DNA of 35,714 nt from Chara braunii (lineage: Eukaryota; Streptophyta; Charophyceae; Charales; Characeae), in contig BFEA01000468.1 in the NCBI GenBank assembly GCA_003427395.1, forward strand, positions 603,254 to 638,967, given 5' to 3'. A program made the translations under genes and the position numbers. Of the stretch, positions 20,076-29,490 are shown piece by piece. The notes below the pieces were generated by a model that saw only the letters and a list, made by a program, of their open reading frames with translations, made no database searches and was not told the DNA's origin. Positions within the stretch are counted from its first letter, which is position 1. Each line of letters begins with the position of its first letter.

Positions 20076-20510
20076 ATGAGAACTAGAGAGGTTTCAGCAG
20101 AAGAAATCGGACAGAGGATGCTGAAATTTGGCAGAGGTTCAAGCCCAAGTCAAGAGAAAGTTGAGTGTCTCCTAAAGTCACTGAATATCCTAAGCAAAAG
20201 AGAGGTGTTTCCATATGAGGTTGTCAGATATGAGATGGTCGAGAGCGGATGAGAACAGAAACAATTGTATATACTGACATTCTATTTCATGGATCTGGAT
20301 GTGTATGATGTGATAATCTATGTTCCAAGAGAAAGAAGTGTTGATGCAATATATGAGAGATGCTGGGGATTTGCTGAAGAGGCAGTACTAAAAGAGAAAA
20401 AAAGATTTGAGAGGGAAAATAAGAACTTCACTGGATCTACTCGATTTACTGTCTTTGAGGGATTTCCAGCTCCTCCCTTGCCTGATATAAATTTATCAAA
20501 AGATAATTAG
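20076..20510 (+). pseudogene. Domain unit C, broken by one in-frame TGA
   Basis: From ATG 20076: KVECLLKSLNILSKREVFPYEVVRYEMVESG, TGA at 20250-20252, then QLYILTFYFMDLDVYDVIIYVPRERS, a CWGFAEEAVLKEKKRFER helix, and a Pro-rich end with TAG at 20508-20510. It aligns closely with unit D (LLxSLN, PYExVRYE, DLDxYDxxIYVP, EKKRxER). One substitution, CGA or TGG to TGA, would explain the break. The paralogues are separated by about 50 nt on either side (B ends 20026, D begins 20561). Confidence 0.6.
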
Positions 20511-20560
20511 TCTGAAGTGATTGAGTTTGCCTTGAAAGGGAAACGAGACCAAAGAGTCAG

Positions 20561-20947
20561 ATGAGTCGATGCTATGTGCCCTTAAGAAAGAAACCTAGGC
20601 CTAAACTGATAAGAGGCCATGAAGGGTTGAGTAAGGCTGAGTCAGACAAGCTGTTAAATTCCCTTAATTCTATAGCGGGTAGAGTCGTGATTCCTTATGA
20701 AATTGTAAGGTATGAAGCAATAAAGAAACCAGGACGAGAACAGGATGGTCTGTATGTTCTTACATGCTACTTTATTGATCTTGATGAGTATGATATTGGG
20801 ATTTACGTGCCAAAACAAAGATTTGAGGAGTGTAGAAGAGGTGCGTGTTGGCAGCGGGCGTCAGATCTGGTGTACGATGAGAAAAAAAGATTAGAACGAT
20901 GGGGAATAAACTTCTCTTTTAGCACCTATGTCAGACCCTTTGTTTAG
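20561..20947 (+). CDS. Domain unit D, intact 128-residue ORF
   Basis: ATG 20561 to TAG 20945-20947. A basic N-terminus (RKKPRPKLIRG), then the family core: DKLLNSLNSIAGRVVIPYEIVRYE, LYVLTCYFIDLDEYDIGIYVP and a CWQRASDLVYDEKKRLERWG helix. It is the cleanest single-domain copy and defines the unit at about 100 residues with predicted order helix, strand, strand, strand, helix. The last third of the ORF lies in the segment duplicated by the adapter artefact (20830-20971), but the stop is inside copy 1, so the ORF itself is unaffected. Function unknown; I infer an element-encoded accessory protein. Confidence 0.6.
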   Translation: MSRCYVPLRKKPRPKLIRGHEGLSKAESDKLLNSLNSIAGRVVIPYEIVRYEAIKKPGREQDGLYVLTCYFIDLDEYDIGIYVPKQRFEECRRGACWQRASDLVYDEKKRLERWGINFSFSTYVRPFV

Positions 20948-21151
20948 ATACCGTTTCCACCTGTTGAGCGGCTGTCTCTTATACACATCTAGATGTGTAT
21001 AAGAGACAGGTGTAGAAGAGGTGCGTGTTGGCAGCGGGCGTCAGATCTGGTGTACGATGAGAAAAAAAGATTAGAACGATGGGGAATAAACTTCTCTTTT
21101 AGCACCTATGTCAGACCCTTTGTTTAGATACCGTTTCCACCTGTTGAGCGG
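20830..21151. other. Assembly artefact: Nextera junction adapter with 142-bp duplication
   Basis: 20972-20990 is CTGTCTCTTATACACATCT and 20991-21009 is its exact reverse complement, the 38-nt Nextera mate-pair (Tn5 mosaic-end) junction. The flanks are an exact 142-bp direct repeat: 20830-20971 equals 21010-21151. True sequence almost certainly has one copy, making the window 180 bp too long here (a multiple of three). Confidence 0.97.
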
Positions 21152-21195
21152 CTCACTTTCCCAAGAGACAATTGGTATGCCATGATGAAGTTTGC

Positions 21196-21744
21196 ATGGA
21201 AAGTGAAGGGAGCCCAAAAAGAAAACTCTTAGTAGTCAGGATAACTTCTGTGAGGGACAAACTCTATGAGGTGATAGGGTGTGATAATCCTTTTGTGATC
21301 CTGAGATATGAGACTTGTGTGCGAAAGCCCATAATATTTCACATCCCAGTGGTCAAATTCCTAAATACTGGCAGTCTGGACGTAAGGATTTATGTATCAG
21401 CAGGCCTAGAAAAGGAAGACGATTACTTCAAGTGTCAAACGGGTGCTTATATTAGTCTCATAAGAACCAATGAGTGGCTTGAAAAATTAAAGAGAAAGGT
21501 AACCTGGGGGGAGAAAGTAAGACAATTTGAGAGGCTCCCTGAATTCTCAATTACTAAGGGATTTGATGACAGGAGAGATTGGGTGCCTCTGCTGGAAGCT
21601 ATTGCTGAGATTGGTAGAGCAAGGAAAAATGACTCTACTGAAATGATAAAATCTCTACTATTGAGTACCTTTGAATACAGATTTGAAATCCCTGATTATG
21701 TTCTACCTGAGATCTACCTTTCAGATATTGCTTATGATGTTTAG
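21196..21744 (+). CDS. Domain unit E plus the start of a sixth unit
   Basis: The open frame begins earlier (21172, TTG), but the first ATG is 21196, giving 182 residues. Residues ~10-95 match the family: DKLYEVIGCDNPFVILRYE, IPVVKFLNTGSLDVRIYVS, then YISLIRTNEWLEKLKRKVTWG. Residues ~145-180 (STEMIKSLLLSTFEYRFEIP) resemble the beginning of another unit, truncated by the stop. The stop TAG at 21742-21744 is followed after CA by the ATG of the next ORF, so the two are almost abutting. Family unknown. Confidence 0.55.
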   Translation: MESEGSPKRKLLVVRITSVRDKLYEVIGCDNPFVILRYETCVRKPIIFHIPVVKFLNTGSLDVRIYVSAGLEKEDDYFKCQTGAYISLIRTNEWLEKLKRKVTWGEKVRQFERLPEFSITKGFDDRRDWVPLLEAIAEIGRARKNDSTEMIKSLLLSTFEYRFEIPDYVLPEIYLSDIAYDV

Positions 21745-21746
21745 CA

Positions 21747-22037
21747 ATGCCCAACTTGACTGAACAACTGACACTAGGAGTTAGGTTGGAAGGTAGGATA
21801 ATCAAGGTAGAAGGGACTCTTCGGATCTCTGACATGAACCTTTCTACCCTAGATGAACTTAAATTTTTGCAGCCTTTCTTTGATCGCATGAGAGATTCTG
21901 CTCTAAGAATTGTTACTGACCAGACTGAGATAAACTGTCTGTTAAAGGTGGTGAAAATGAGAACTACTGAGAGAGTATCATATCACACTTCTCGGGAACG
22001 GGTCTCTCTTGCAAGAAGGATCAATAGTGGGCTGTAA
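21747..22037 (+). CDS. Second repeated domain, copy 1 (96 residues)
   Basis: ATG 21747 lies 2 nt after the stop of the preceding ORF. Key positions: GRIIKVEGTLRIS, LSTLDELKFLQPFFDRMRDSALRIVTDQTEI, and a C-terminal RERVSLARRIN. The same order recurs in the next ORF (RGTIKEYDRRLS, LRGIALPLITTQSII, YVSLARRVR). The composition suggests a small alpha-helical protein. No named domain recognised. Two-nucleotide spacing between ORFs is not a normal eukaryotic gene arrangement and suggests either stop-restart translation or one ancestral ORF split by mutations. Confidence 0.5.
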   Translation: MPNLTEQLTLGVRLEGRIIKVEGTLRISDMNLSTLDELKFLQPFFDRMRDSALRIVTDQTEINCLLKVVKMRTTERVSYHTSRERVSLARRINSGL

Positions 22038-22040
22038 ACG

Positions 22041-22307
22041 ATGCAATTTGATTATGAGATTATAGACCTGACTCGATATTTTATGATTCGGGGTACTATA
22101 AAAGAGTATGATAGAAGATTGAGTAGAGATGATGAAAGAGAGTTGATTGAATAGTACATTTGAAGGTTGAGAGGAATTGCACTGCCCTTGATCACTACCC
22201 AATCCATTATTGCTTATACTCTACATGTACAGACCTCTCAAGAGGTAGAGCAGACAAGAGAAGAAAGAAACAAGTATGTATCCCTTGCTAGAAGGGTGAG
22301 AGATTGA
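22041..22307 (+). pseudogene. Second repeated domain, copy 2, with two stops
   Basis: ATG 22041 begins 3 nt after the stop of copy 1, in the same frame. The reading continues through TAG 22152-22154 and TGA 22161-22163 to TGA 22305-22307, with homology to copy 1 on both sides of the breaks (LS-x-D-x-E, LRGIAL against MRDSAL, VSLARR). It lies directly upstream of gag (ATG 22370). The breaks look like single substitutions. Function unknown. Confidence 0.5.
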
Positions 22308-22369
22308 AAGACAAAGAAGAAGAGGGCAAGAGTGACAGAAAAAGAGAAGAGAATATCCGAGAAAAATCT

Positions 22370-23083
22370 ATGGTCATGACGGCAGGAAGAGGAAGATCGA
22401 GTTCATCAGCAGGGACCAATGAAGAGGCCTTGGTTGGGGTTATACGGGAACTGGTCGAGAGAGTGGACACTATAAAAGGAGGGTCAGATATTGCAATAGC
22501 AAAGAGGACAGATGAGAGGATTTCATGTTTCAGAGGGCCTCATGTTAATGATTTCTTGGACGAGTATGAATTATTTGGACTCAGTTATGGCTGGACAGAT
22601 AAACAACGACTTAAACACTTTCTATCTTATTGTGATACTGACTCAAGGTTGACCGTTCAGGAACTAATGGAAGGCGCCACTACATGGGAAGAGGTCAAGG
22701 AGAGACTGAAAAAGGAGTTTGAGAAAGATTCAGTTCCAACAACAACTAAGGACTTACTCAACATCAGAAGAGCTAAATATGACACTTTCAACGTTTTTCT
22801 TCAGACCTTTATCCGAACAGCAAAAATAATTCTATATTTGGATGAAGCTCAGAGATGCCATATATTTTTGACAAATTTTACTGACACTGAAAGACAAACC
22901 GTTCTTAATCAAGCTCAGCACTATCCTCTCATATGGGATGAAATGGTTGCAATCATAAGAACTCTACCTACTGTCTTCCATAAGAAATGGTCACTGGATC
23001 AGATCAGTACTTTGGCCAAGGACTGGGAGACTAAGAATGGAATGAGTAGAGGAAACAATCTGACTGCTGAGAATATTCTTTAG
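22370..23083 (+). CDS. gag: Ty3/gypsy gag, capsid part
   Basis: First ATG of the frame at 22370 gives 237 residues (the frame is open from 22304 without an ATG). A Ser/Gly/Arg-rich start precedes the capsid region: DERISCFRGPHVNDFLDEYE, LKHFLSYCD, TWEEVKERLKKEF, then DLLNIRRAKYDTFNVFLQTFI. This FxGxxVxDFL...LxxF pattern is typical of plant gypsy gag. It should assemble the cytoplasmic particle around element RNA. The TAG at 23081-23083 interrupts a frame that continues with the same character (MANFMPARPA, Asp-rich, Lys-rich), so gag is prematurely stopped before its zinc knuckle. Confidence 0.75.
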   Translation: MVMTAGRGRSSSSAGTNEEALVGVIRELVERVDTIKGGSDIAIAKRTDERISCFRGPHVNDFLDEYELFGLSYGWTDKQRLKHFLSYCDTDSRLTVQELMEGATTWEEVKERLKKEFEKDSVPTTTKDLLNIRRAKYDTFNVFLQTFIRTAKIILYLDEAQRCHIFLTNFTDTERQTVLNQAQHYPLIWDEMVAIIRTLPTVFHKKWSLDQISTLAKDWETKNGMSRGNNLTAENIL

Positions 23084-24092
23084 AAAATGATGGCTAACTT
23101 TATGCCTGCAAGACCTGCAACACATGTTGTGGATGGCAAGGGAAAGAAGAAAGTTGAAAGTGAAAAGGATGATGATGACGATGATGATGATGAAGGCTAT
23201 AGTAAGAAGGGGAATTCTTCCAGATCCAAGAAGAATGGAAAAAATGGTGATGGAGAAAAAAGAGAAAAAAAAAAAAAATGATGAGCGTCCTAAGAGGAGT
23301 TTTGTTTGCTACTATTATGGTGAAGAAGGTCACACTACTACCTATTGCAAACCCCTTAAGGAAGATGTAAGGAGTGGGGTGGCAAAACAAGATGCAATGG
23401 GCTATGTCTGTGATAGTTCATGGAATAAGCTGGACCCCAAGCATCCAGGAGGTATGAGACTTCTTGCTCTTAAGCATGATGAAAATATGAAGATAAAGAA
23501 GAAAAGAAAGGTTAATGTGAATGTTCATTTTCTCATTGAAGAGTTGCATAATGAACTAGTACAGGGAACTAGTGACCCTCATACTACGATTGAGTTGTCT
23601 CTGCAATCCTTAACATTGACAGAGTATAAGTCTGATGAGGCTACTGCAAGTGAGCCTTCATTAGAAGAGAACTCTACTTTTCAGAATTCTTCTAAATTAG
23701 TAGAATCTCCTTCTAGTGAAATGGTTCACTTTCTGGCTAATATGATGTCGTTCCATGGTGATTTACCCCCGGAACTTGTCATGGAGCCTAGCGTCAGGCT
23801 TGGTGAATTGAGAAACCTCCAAGCCCGTATGACGCCTCAGATGATAGAAGAGAAGAAAAGGAGGAAGACTGAAAAATCACTGATTAATATCCTTGATGAC
23901 TCGGAGTCAGAACCTTCACATAAAAAGAATGAACAGGGGAGAAAAATAAAATTTATTCTGAAGAGTGATTTGAAAGATGGAGCGGTGATTTATGATGTAA
24001 TTACAAAAATGTTGGAAGAAACGGAAGTGACACCGTCTTTCAAGGACGCAATGACACTAGCACCCAAACTGAGAGAAGAAAAAGTTAATTGA
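23084..24092 (+). pseudogene. Gag C-terminal/nucleocapsid region with damaged zinc knuckle
   Basis: After the gag stop the frame stays open to 23281 through an Asp-rich then Lys-rich linker, and ends at an A14 run (23265-23278). Reading shifts there to the frame that runs to TGA near 24090. That frame opens with a knuckle-like C-Y-Y-Y-G-E-E-G-H-T-T-T-Y-C (23307-23348). Position 2 of the expected C-x2-C-x4-H-x4-C is Tyr (TAT 23316-23318), so zinc binding should be lost. A long acidic/Ser-rich linker follows. This segment would bind RNA in an intact element. The A14 slip may be a true mutation or a sequencing error. Confidence 0.65.
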
Positions 24093-24102
24093 GAAGAAAA
24101 AA

Positions 24103-24828
24103 TTGGAAGTTAATTATTTGGAGTCAGTCTTTCCCAACCAAGTGAACAGATCACTGCCAGGTTGCAAGATGAGATTCGCAACCATGGGATGCGGGCACCT
24201 TACAATTCGCATTAATCAAGTGAAGATTCTAGCCCTAGTGGACTTTAGGGCAAAGATAGTACTTATTTCACGAAGAACGATGGAGGCGTGTAATTTGACT
24301 ATTGATAGGCCTGCGAAAAATATATTCAGCAATATTGCAGGAGAGTTGTTCGTGGCGGGATTTATTGATAACTTACCCATCAGAGTTGGGACAATGTCTG
24401 TGGAATTATTGGGTTTTGTAGTGCCGGACCTGGACCATGACTGTAACTTGGAAACTCCATTCTTGCATAGGATGGAGGCAGTCCAATTTTTCAATCATGA
24501 GGGGTCATCCTGGATCGGCCTACAAGATCCTGAGACTGCTCAAGAACAGACATTTATGGTCTGCACGAAGAGTGATTTCAAACATCGACTTTCTGCTAAT
24601 TCAATCAGAAGAGAAGAGTCTACTGGAAAGATTAGGAGACTAAAAGCAGAAGGAAAACCAGAAGTGAAGGAAGAGATTTTGCTAGGTATCAATCAGATTT
24701 CGAAAATGATAAAAACCCTTGGTAATCTTGAGGACGAAGATGAACAAATTGAAGAATTTAAAAGGTTTGTAGAGACTGCTAAGGGAGGAAAGATAGAATT
24801 TAAATTTGCAGCGACACATTTTTTTTAG
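24103..24828 (+). pseudogene. Retroviral-type aspartic protease, catalytic motif destroyed
   Basis: 241 codons in a new frame (the annotated start is TTG; no ATG is required in a polyprotein). Residues ~30-110 fit a retropepsin: a TIRINQVKILALVDFRAKIVLIS strand pair whose catalytic Asp (24241-24243) is followed by F-R-A, where the family has S/T-G-A. A later hydrophobic ELLGFVVPD segment completes the fold. Both altered codons (TTT and AGG) are one transition from the expected TCT/GGG type. The domain cleaves Gag-Pol in active elements; here it should be inactive. The frame ends at a T8 run (24819-24826), beyond which pol continues in another frame. Confidence 0.65.
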
Positions 24829-26490
24829 GAAAATAGTCACTGGGACAAAAAAAAAATACAAGCCCAAGGGGGTGAAGAAAAACCCGGTGATAGTCCTAAT
24901 AAAAAAAGACTATGATGAAGCATTGAAAAAGGAGAGGAAGATTATAAAAGCATTGAGATAATCAGCAAAACTCGAGAATAGGGTCACCAAAGAGAGGCTT
25001 GAGACAATAAAGATAGACTCGGATCAGTTTATCCTGCCTAAAGAGAAATAATATATCTTCAGGATGTGTCATGAATTCTTTGGTGCTTTCTCCTTTAATG
25101 ATGAAGAGAGAGGGCGATTGGACGTGGACATAATCAAGATGGCCAAGATTTGGACAGTTGATCATGTTTCATGGAATGATAGGCTAACCAAGTATGCCCT
25201 GAAGGAAGAGGCAGAAGTTGTAAAGTACCTTGACAAAAAGATTGCATCTAATGTTGCTGAACCTGCTGATGGACCGTATGCTAACCACTGGTTTTGTTTC
25301 TGGAAACTAGGGGACGGGCTAAGATGGATACAGAATCTTCAGAAGCTCAATTCTGTGATGGTACGTGACGCAGGTAGTCTTCCTAATGTTGATCTCTTCT
25401 CTGAATCTTTTGCTGGTCGATGTATTTATTCTCTAGTTGATCTGTATTCTGGCCATGATCAGTTTCCCATTGATCCCACTAGTCGGTCAATGATTGCCAT
25501 GCACACGCCAAGGGGACTTGTTCAGATGTGTGTGGTACCTAAGGGTTGGACTAACGGTGTGGCAGTAGTTCAAAGGGATATGATCAAGGTCATGCAAGAT
25601 ATCTCTCCCGAAATAACCAGCCGCTACATTGATAATAATTTTGTAAAAGGGTCCTTGGTAAGAGATGAGACTTTGGTCGCAGGGGGAGTCAAAAAGTTTA
25701 TCTGGGAACATGATGAAGGAATTAAGATGGTCCTAGAAAGACTTCAGAAATATAATCTGACTGCCAGTGGACCAAAGTCCCTTCTCTTTCAGCCAGAGGT
25801 GATAATCTTGGGCTTCAGATGTTTCTCAAAGGGTAGAAGTCCGGATCCCAAGAAGATAAATAAAATCTTAAACTGGCCTCTGCCTCTCAAAAGAGTGACA
25901 GACGTCAGGACCTTCTTGGGAGTCTGCAGATTCCGAAGGATTTTTATTCCTCATTTTGCTACTCTTGCAGAGCCTCTGAGGGAGATGGTAAGGCAAGAGA
26001 CTAACTTAGCATGGAATAATAAAAGACAGGCTGCCGCAGAAACATTGAAAGAAAAATTAAGGGATAACGATGTAGTGCTGGGAGTGCCATATTATGATGA
26101 TGAGGAGGCAATACCGTTCATCATTGAGGCGGATGGAGGGCCAGTTGCTCTGGGAGGAGTGCTCATTTAGAAAGATGAAAATGAGAGAGAGAGACCTCTA
26201 AGATTTGAGAGCAGGACTCTCAATTCAATGGAAAGAGGCTACACTCAATTCAGGAACGAACCATTATCAATTATCCATAGCCTCAGGTGTTTTAGGCACT
26301 ACGTACTAGGAAAAAGATTTATCCTGAGGATTGATGCATCTGCTGTGATAGGTGCTATAAAAAAACACCAGCAGGTAGATCAAACTGTCAGCAGGTGGAT
26401 CGCCTTCATTTGGACAGATGATTGTAAGCTGGAAAAGATTGCTACTGAGAAGAACAGAGCGGATGGCTTAAGCCGGATTGAGTGGCGAGA
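24829..26490 (+). pseudogene. Ty3/gypsy reverse transcriptase and RNase H, with stops and a mutated active site
   Basis: The frame after the T8 run reads KYKPKGVKKNPV and continues with TAA at 24959 and 25049, ATG 25064, and TAG 26168-26170. RT motifs within the 368-codon ORF (25064-26170): motif A VDLYSG (Asp 126), CVVPKGWTNGV (157-167), and the catalytic box at 188-191, Y-I-D-N, where the second essential Asp is Asn (AAT 25634-25636). Then LLFQPEVIILGF and TFLGVCRFRRIFIP (thumb/connection). RNase H follows: EADGGPVALGG, MERGYTQFRNE, LRIDASAV, NRADGLSR. Copying of element RNA to DNA should be abolished. Domain order RT-RNase H-integrase defines Ty3/gypsy (Metaviridae). Confidence 0.85.
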
Positions 26491-28124
26491 AGAAGAGGAA
26501 GAAGATATGAATGAAACAATTGAAGAATCTGCCTATGTTGATAATTTCCTTAATGAAAAAGATGATGAGGATTATGAAGTGCCATGCTCTTACAAGTGGA
26601 GTTTGTGGCATGAAGAGAGAGATAGTTGGAGAGAGATTCCTAATGCATATGTTTATGAGTCGATTCTCGGGAAAGAAGAAAAAGATGAACCAAACGATTG
26701 GTATGCTAGACTTAATGCAGCAGCAGTGGCTGCTCATGAAATTGGAGAAAACTCAGGTCAAAAGGAAGAAGAAGAAAGTGAAAAGAAGGAAGAAGAAATA
26801 TTTTTATTCTTTGAAGAATATGATGAAAATTATCAAGAGATTGACAAGAAGATGAAAGAGGAGCAGCTAAAGGAATATTATTGTAAAAATTCAAGGAAGA
26901 AATTCAGGCTAAAAAGAGGGCATCACTTTGTGGATGGTAAGGGAGGCCTACCTCCACTAAAAGTGGTCTGTGGTAAAGAGAGACAGTTAGAGATAATTGC
27001 TGCTCTACATGAGGGGGTAGCTGGTGGCCACAGGGCTGCTGAAGCAACCTACTCCAAGACTGTCAAGCTCTATTTATAGCCTGACATGAGAGACATAATT
27101 TACAGATACTGTAAATAATGTGTGTTATGTCAGAAGAGGTCTACCACAAGAATGATTGAGTCTCTTTTTCCTACAATCCTGGTAGAGTCAGGTAGCAGAG
27201 TTCATTTGGATCTCATTACTATCCCACCAGGCAAGGGTGAGATGAGATACATATTAAACATGAAAGATAATTTCTCTGGGTATGTTGAGGCAAAAACTCT
27301 GAAAAGGAAGATAGCCGAGCAAGTGGCTGACTGAATAGAAGAAGTCTATCGAAGGTATCCTTTTATCAAAGAATTTGTCTCAGACAGAGGATCGGAATTT
27401 AGAAATGAGAATGTCAGAAGAACTATACTCAGGTTGGGGGTTGGGTGTCAGAATTCGGTATGTGACTACTTACCATCCTCAAGCGAATGCACCTGTTGAA
27501 AGAGGACACAAAACTTTGAAAGATTCATTGGCCAAGTGGTGTGAAGGAAATCTCAACAACTGGCCAAGAGTATTAAGAGTTGCCGTGTATGCTGACAACA
27601 TCACAGTCAAGAGAACTACTGGATATGCACCATTTACTCTGTGGTATGACCGATATGCTACATTGCCAATTGAAAGTGTTGTCAAAATATGGTCAAGTCA
27701 AGAAAGCGACAGAGACTATTCCATCTCAGAGCTCCTCCAGGTTAGAATGAGACATATATCGGAAGTTGATCAGGCAGTGATGGATGTTGCAGAAAAGATG
27801 ACATCCAGAAGGCTGTCAGATTAAGAAAGATGGAACAAGAAAAGGTATATAAGAAAAGAGAAATTGAAGATTGAAAATGTTGTCCTTCTGTTTGACAGTT
27901 CTCTTGAGACACAATGGACAATAAGGCTGGAGCCCAGATGACTTGGTCCTTACAGAATCACAGGAGAGGCAGAAGGCAAGGTTTGTGAGATTTTATAAAT
28001 GGACGGATCCAGGGTTCATGACATGGTATTAGGTTCCAGACTTCGTAAGTTTATATTCAGAGACCCAGATCTGGTTCCTACAGTAACCTCAAGGAGAGGG
28101 AAGAGAGGTCAGTTATCTAAGTAA
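26491..28124 (+). pseudogene. Ty3/gypsy integrase with C-terminal domain, multiply broken
   Basis: After a Glu-rich linker (26491-26880) come the zinc-binding HHCC domain (HEGVAGGH ... CVLC, with TAG 27077 and TAA 27116 inside), the catalytic core with first Asp in HLDLITIP, TGA at 27332-27334, second Asp in VSDRGSEF, a frameshift at a 7-bp near-duplication (27434-27440 and 27441-27447), then YHPQANAPVERGHKTL with the catalytic Glu. The frame stops at 27822 but homology continues: NVVLLFDS, LETQW, LGPYRI, a typical gypsy post-core domain, ending at TAA about 28122-28124. All DDE residues remain, but the protein cannot be made whole. Confidence 0.8.
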
Positions 28125-29297
28125 GAGAACAGTTCCAGAAAACTAAGAAAAAAGGTACAGTGAGACAATGAGACAACAAGACTGAATTTTCAAGAGGCTG
28201 TGATCATTCATGCATAGTCAATTCAGCATTTCAGTTTCAGAACTTCAGTTTCATCATTTCAGTTTCGGTAATTTAATTTCAGTCTCAAGTTTCAACATCT
28301 CAGTTTCAGTATCTCAGTTTTCAGCAAGTCCTTTCATTTAGTATTTCAGCAAACGACTAAGTCAAGTCTTTTGATGCAGTGCTACAGTCGTTCCATGAGT
28401 GTCTCTAGAGACTGACGGGACGTCTCTTGAGAAACGTTTGTCTTGTTATGGAGCGAGGGCAGTCTGCTTGTGGGTCATGATATGCTTGTCTGGTTGTCAA
28501 GTGCCTTTGAGTTTTCTTCTCTAACCTAAGGATGCGTTGATTGCCGGAAACCAGCCAAAGCCTTACCCCAGTAGGTTGCAATCTGGTGGGGTCAGCAGGT
28601 CCCCGACGCGAGTGTCAAATTCCGTAGTCGGCTGAGGCTAAGACTTTGGGAGTCTGGCCTATGAGGTCGAAAGGGGTCAGTTGGAACCCTACCGCAGTCA
28701 GAGAATGCAATCCAGTGAGGTTCGCCAAAGCCTGGAACTGTGGTTAGACCGGGTCCCACGTTCAAAAATCTGGGCGGGGCAGCCAGCGCCCTTGGCCAAA
28801 AACTGGTAGGTGAGCCGGTCCCTGGCCGAAGTGGTCAAATCCGGGTTCGGGACAGTTTGACTGACGGGACGTCTACTGTCATAGGGTGACCAGACCCGCT
28901 ATAGTCTGGATGTCCTGGCGACAGTGCTAAAGGGCTATCATACTCGAGTAGTGGGTATGCTGGTCCTGACCTGCAGGCAGGTCAAAGGGGATGTCAAGAC
29001 AAATGGTCTGACTAGTCCTGGCCTGAGGCGGGCCGAATGAGGTATATCAGACTGACGGGACGTCTGGTATTCCTGGCCAGTGATGGGCCGAAACCAAGGC
29101 AATCAATAAATCTTGGGTATGAAGAACTGTTATGTATTAATTGTTATTTGTTATTTATTATTTTATTTATGGTTTTTATTTTAATTTGTTAATGTTTGAC
29201 TGCTGGTTGTCAGAGGGTCTGCTTGCTGGGGCATGGTTGTTGTCCGTGGGACTTGCTGATTTTGCAGATATACAAATACTTATTTGAAGTTCCTAGA
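28125..29297. other. 3' non-coding region of the element
   Basis: 28215-28345 is made of imperfect TTTCAG words. 28380-29100 holds diverged internal repeats (GCAATCTGGTGGGGTC / GCAATCCAGTGAGGTT) and three exact copies of GACTGACGGGACGTCT at 28410-28425, 28859-28874 and 29050-29065. A 12-bp palindrome GTCTCTAGAGAC lies at 28401-28412. No gene is supported. Confidence 0.6.
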
Positions 29298-29490
29298 CCA
29301 GAGAAAATGAAAAGGGTTTGGTATCCCCTCCCTTTTATCTGAGAAGTTGAGGAGACGCCTCACTCAGACCAGAGAAGGAAAACAAAGGTTTGGTATCCCC
29401 ATCAGGTGCTTGAGAAGCTGAGAAGACGTCTCACTCAGGCCAGAGAACAGAAAAGAGGGTTTGGTATGCCCTATTTCCAGCATGCCAGAC
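29298..29490. repeat. 71-bp tandem repeat (2.7 units)
   Basis: Units start CCAGAGAA at 29298, 29369 and 29440, period exactly 71 bp. Each contains GGTTTGGTAT and (in the first two) GAGAAG.TGA.GAGACG.CTCACTCAG. The third unit fades after about 50 bp. Confidence 0.85.

Noticed and set aside
20972-21009. Perfect 38-bp palindrome flanked by direct repeats, resembling a tiny transposon with target duplication
   Set aside because: The sequence is the synthetic Tn5 mosaic-end junction of Nextera libraries.
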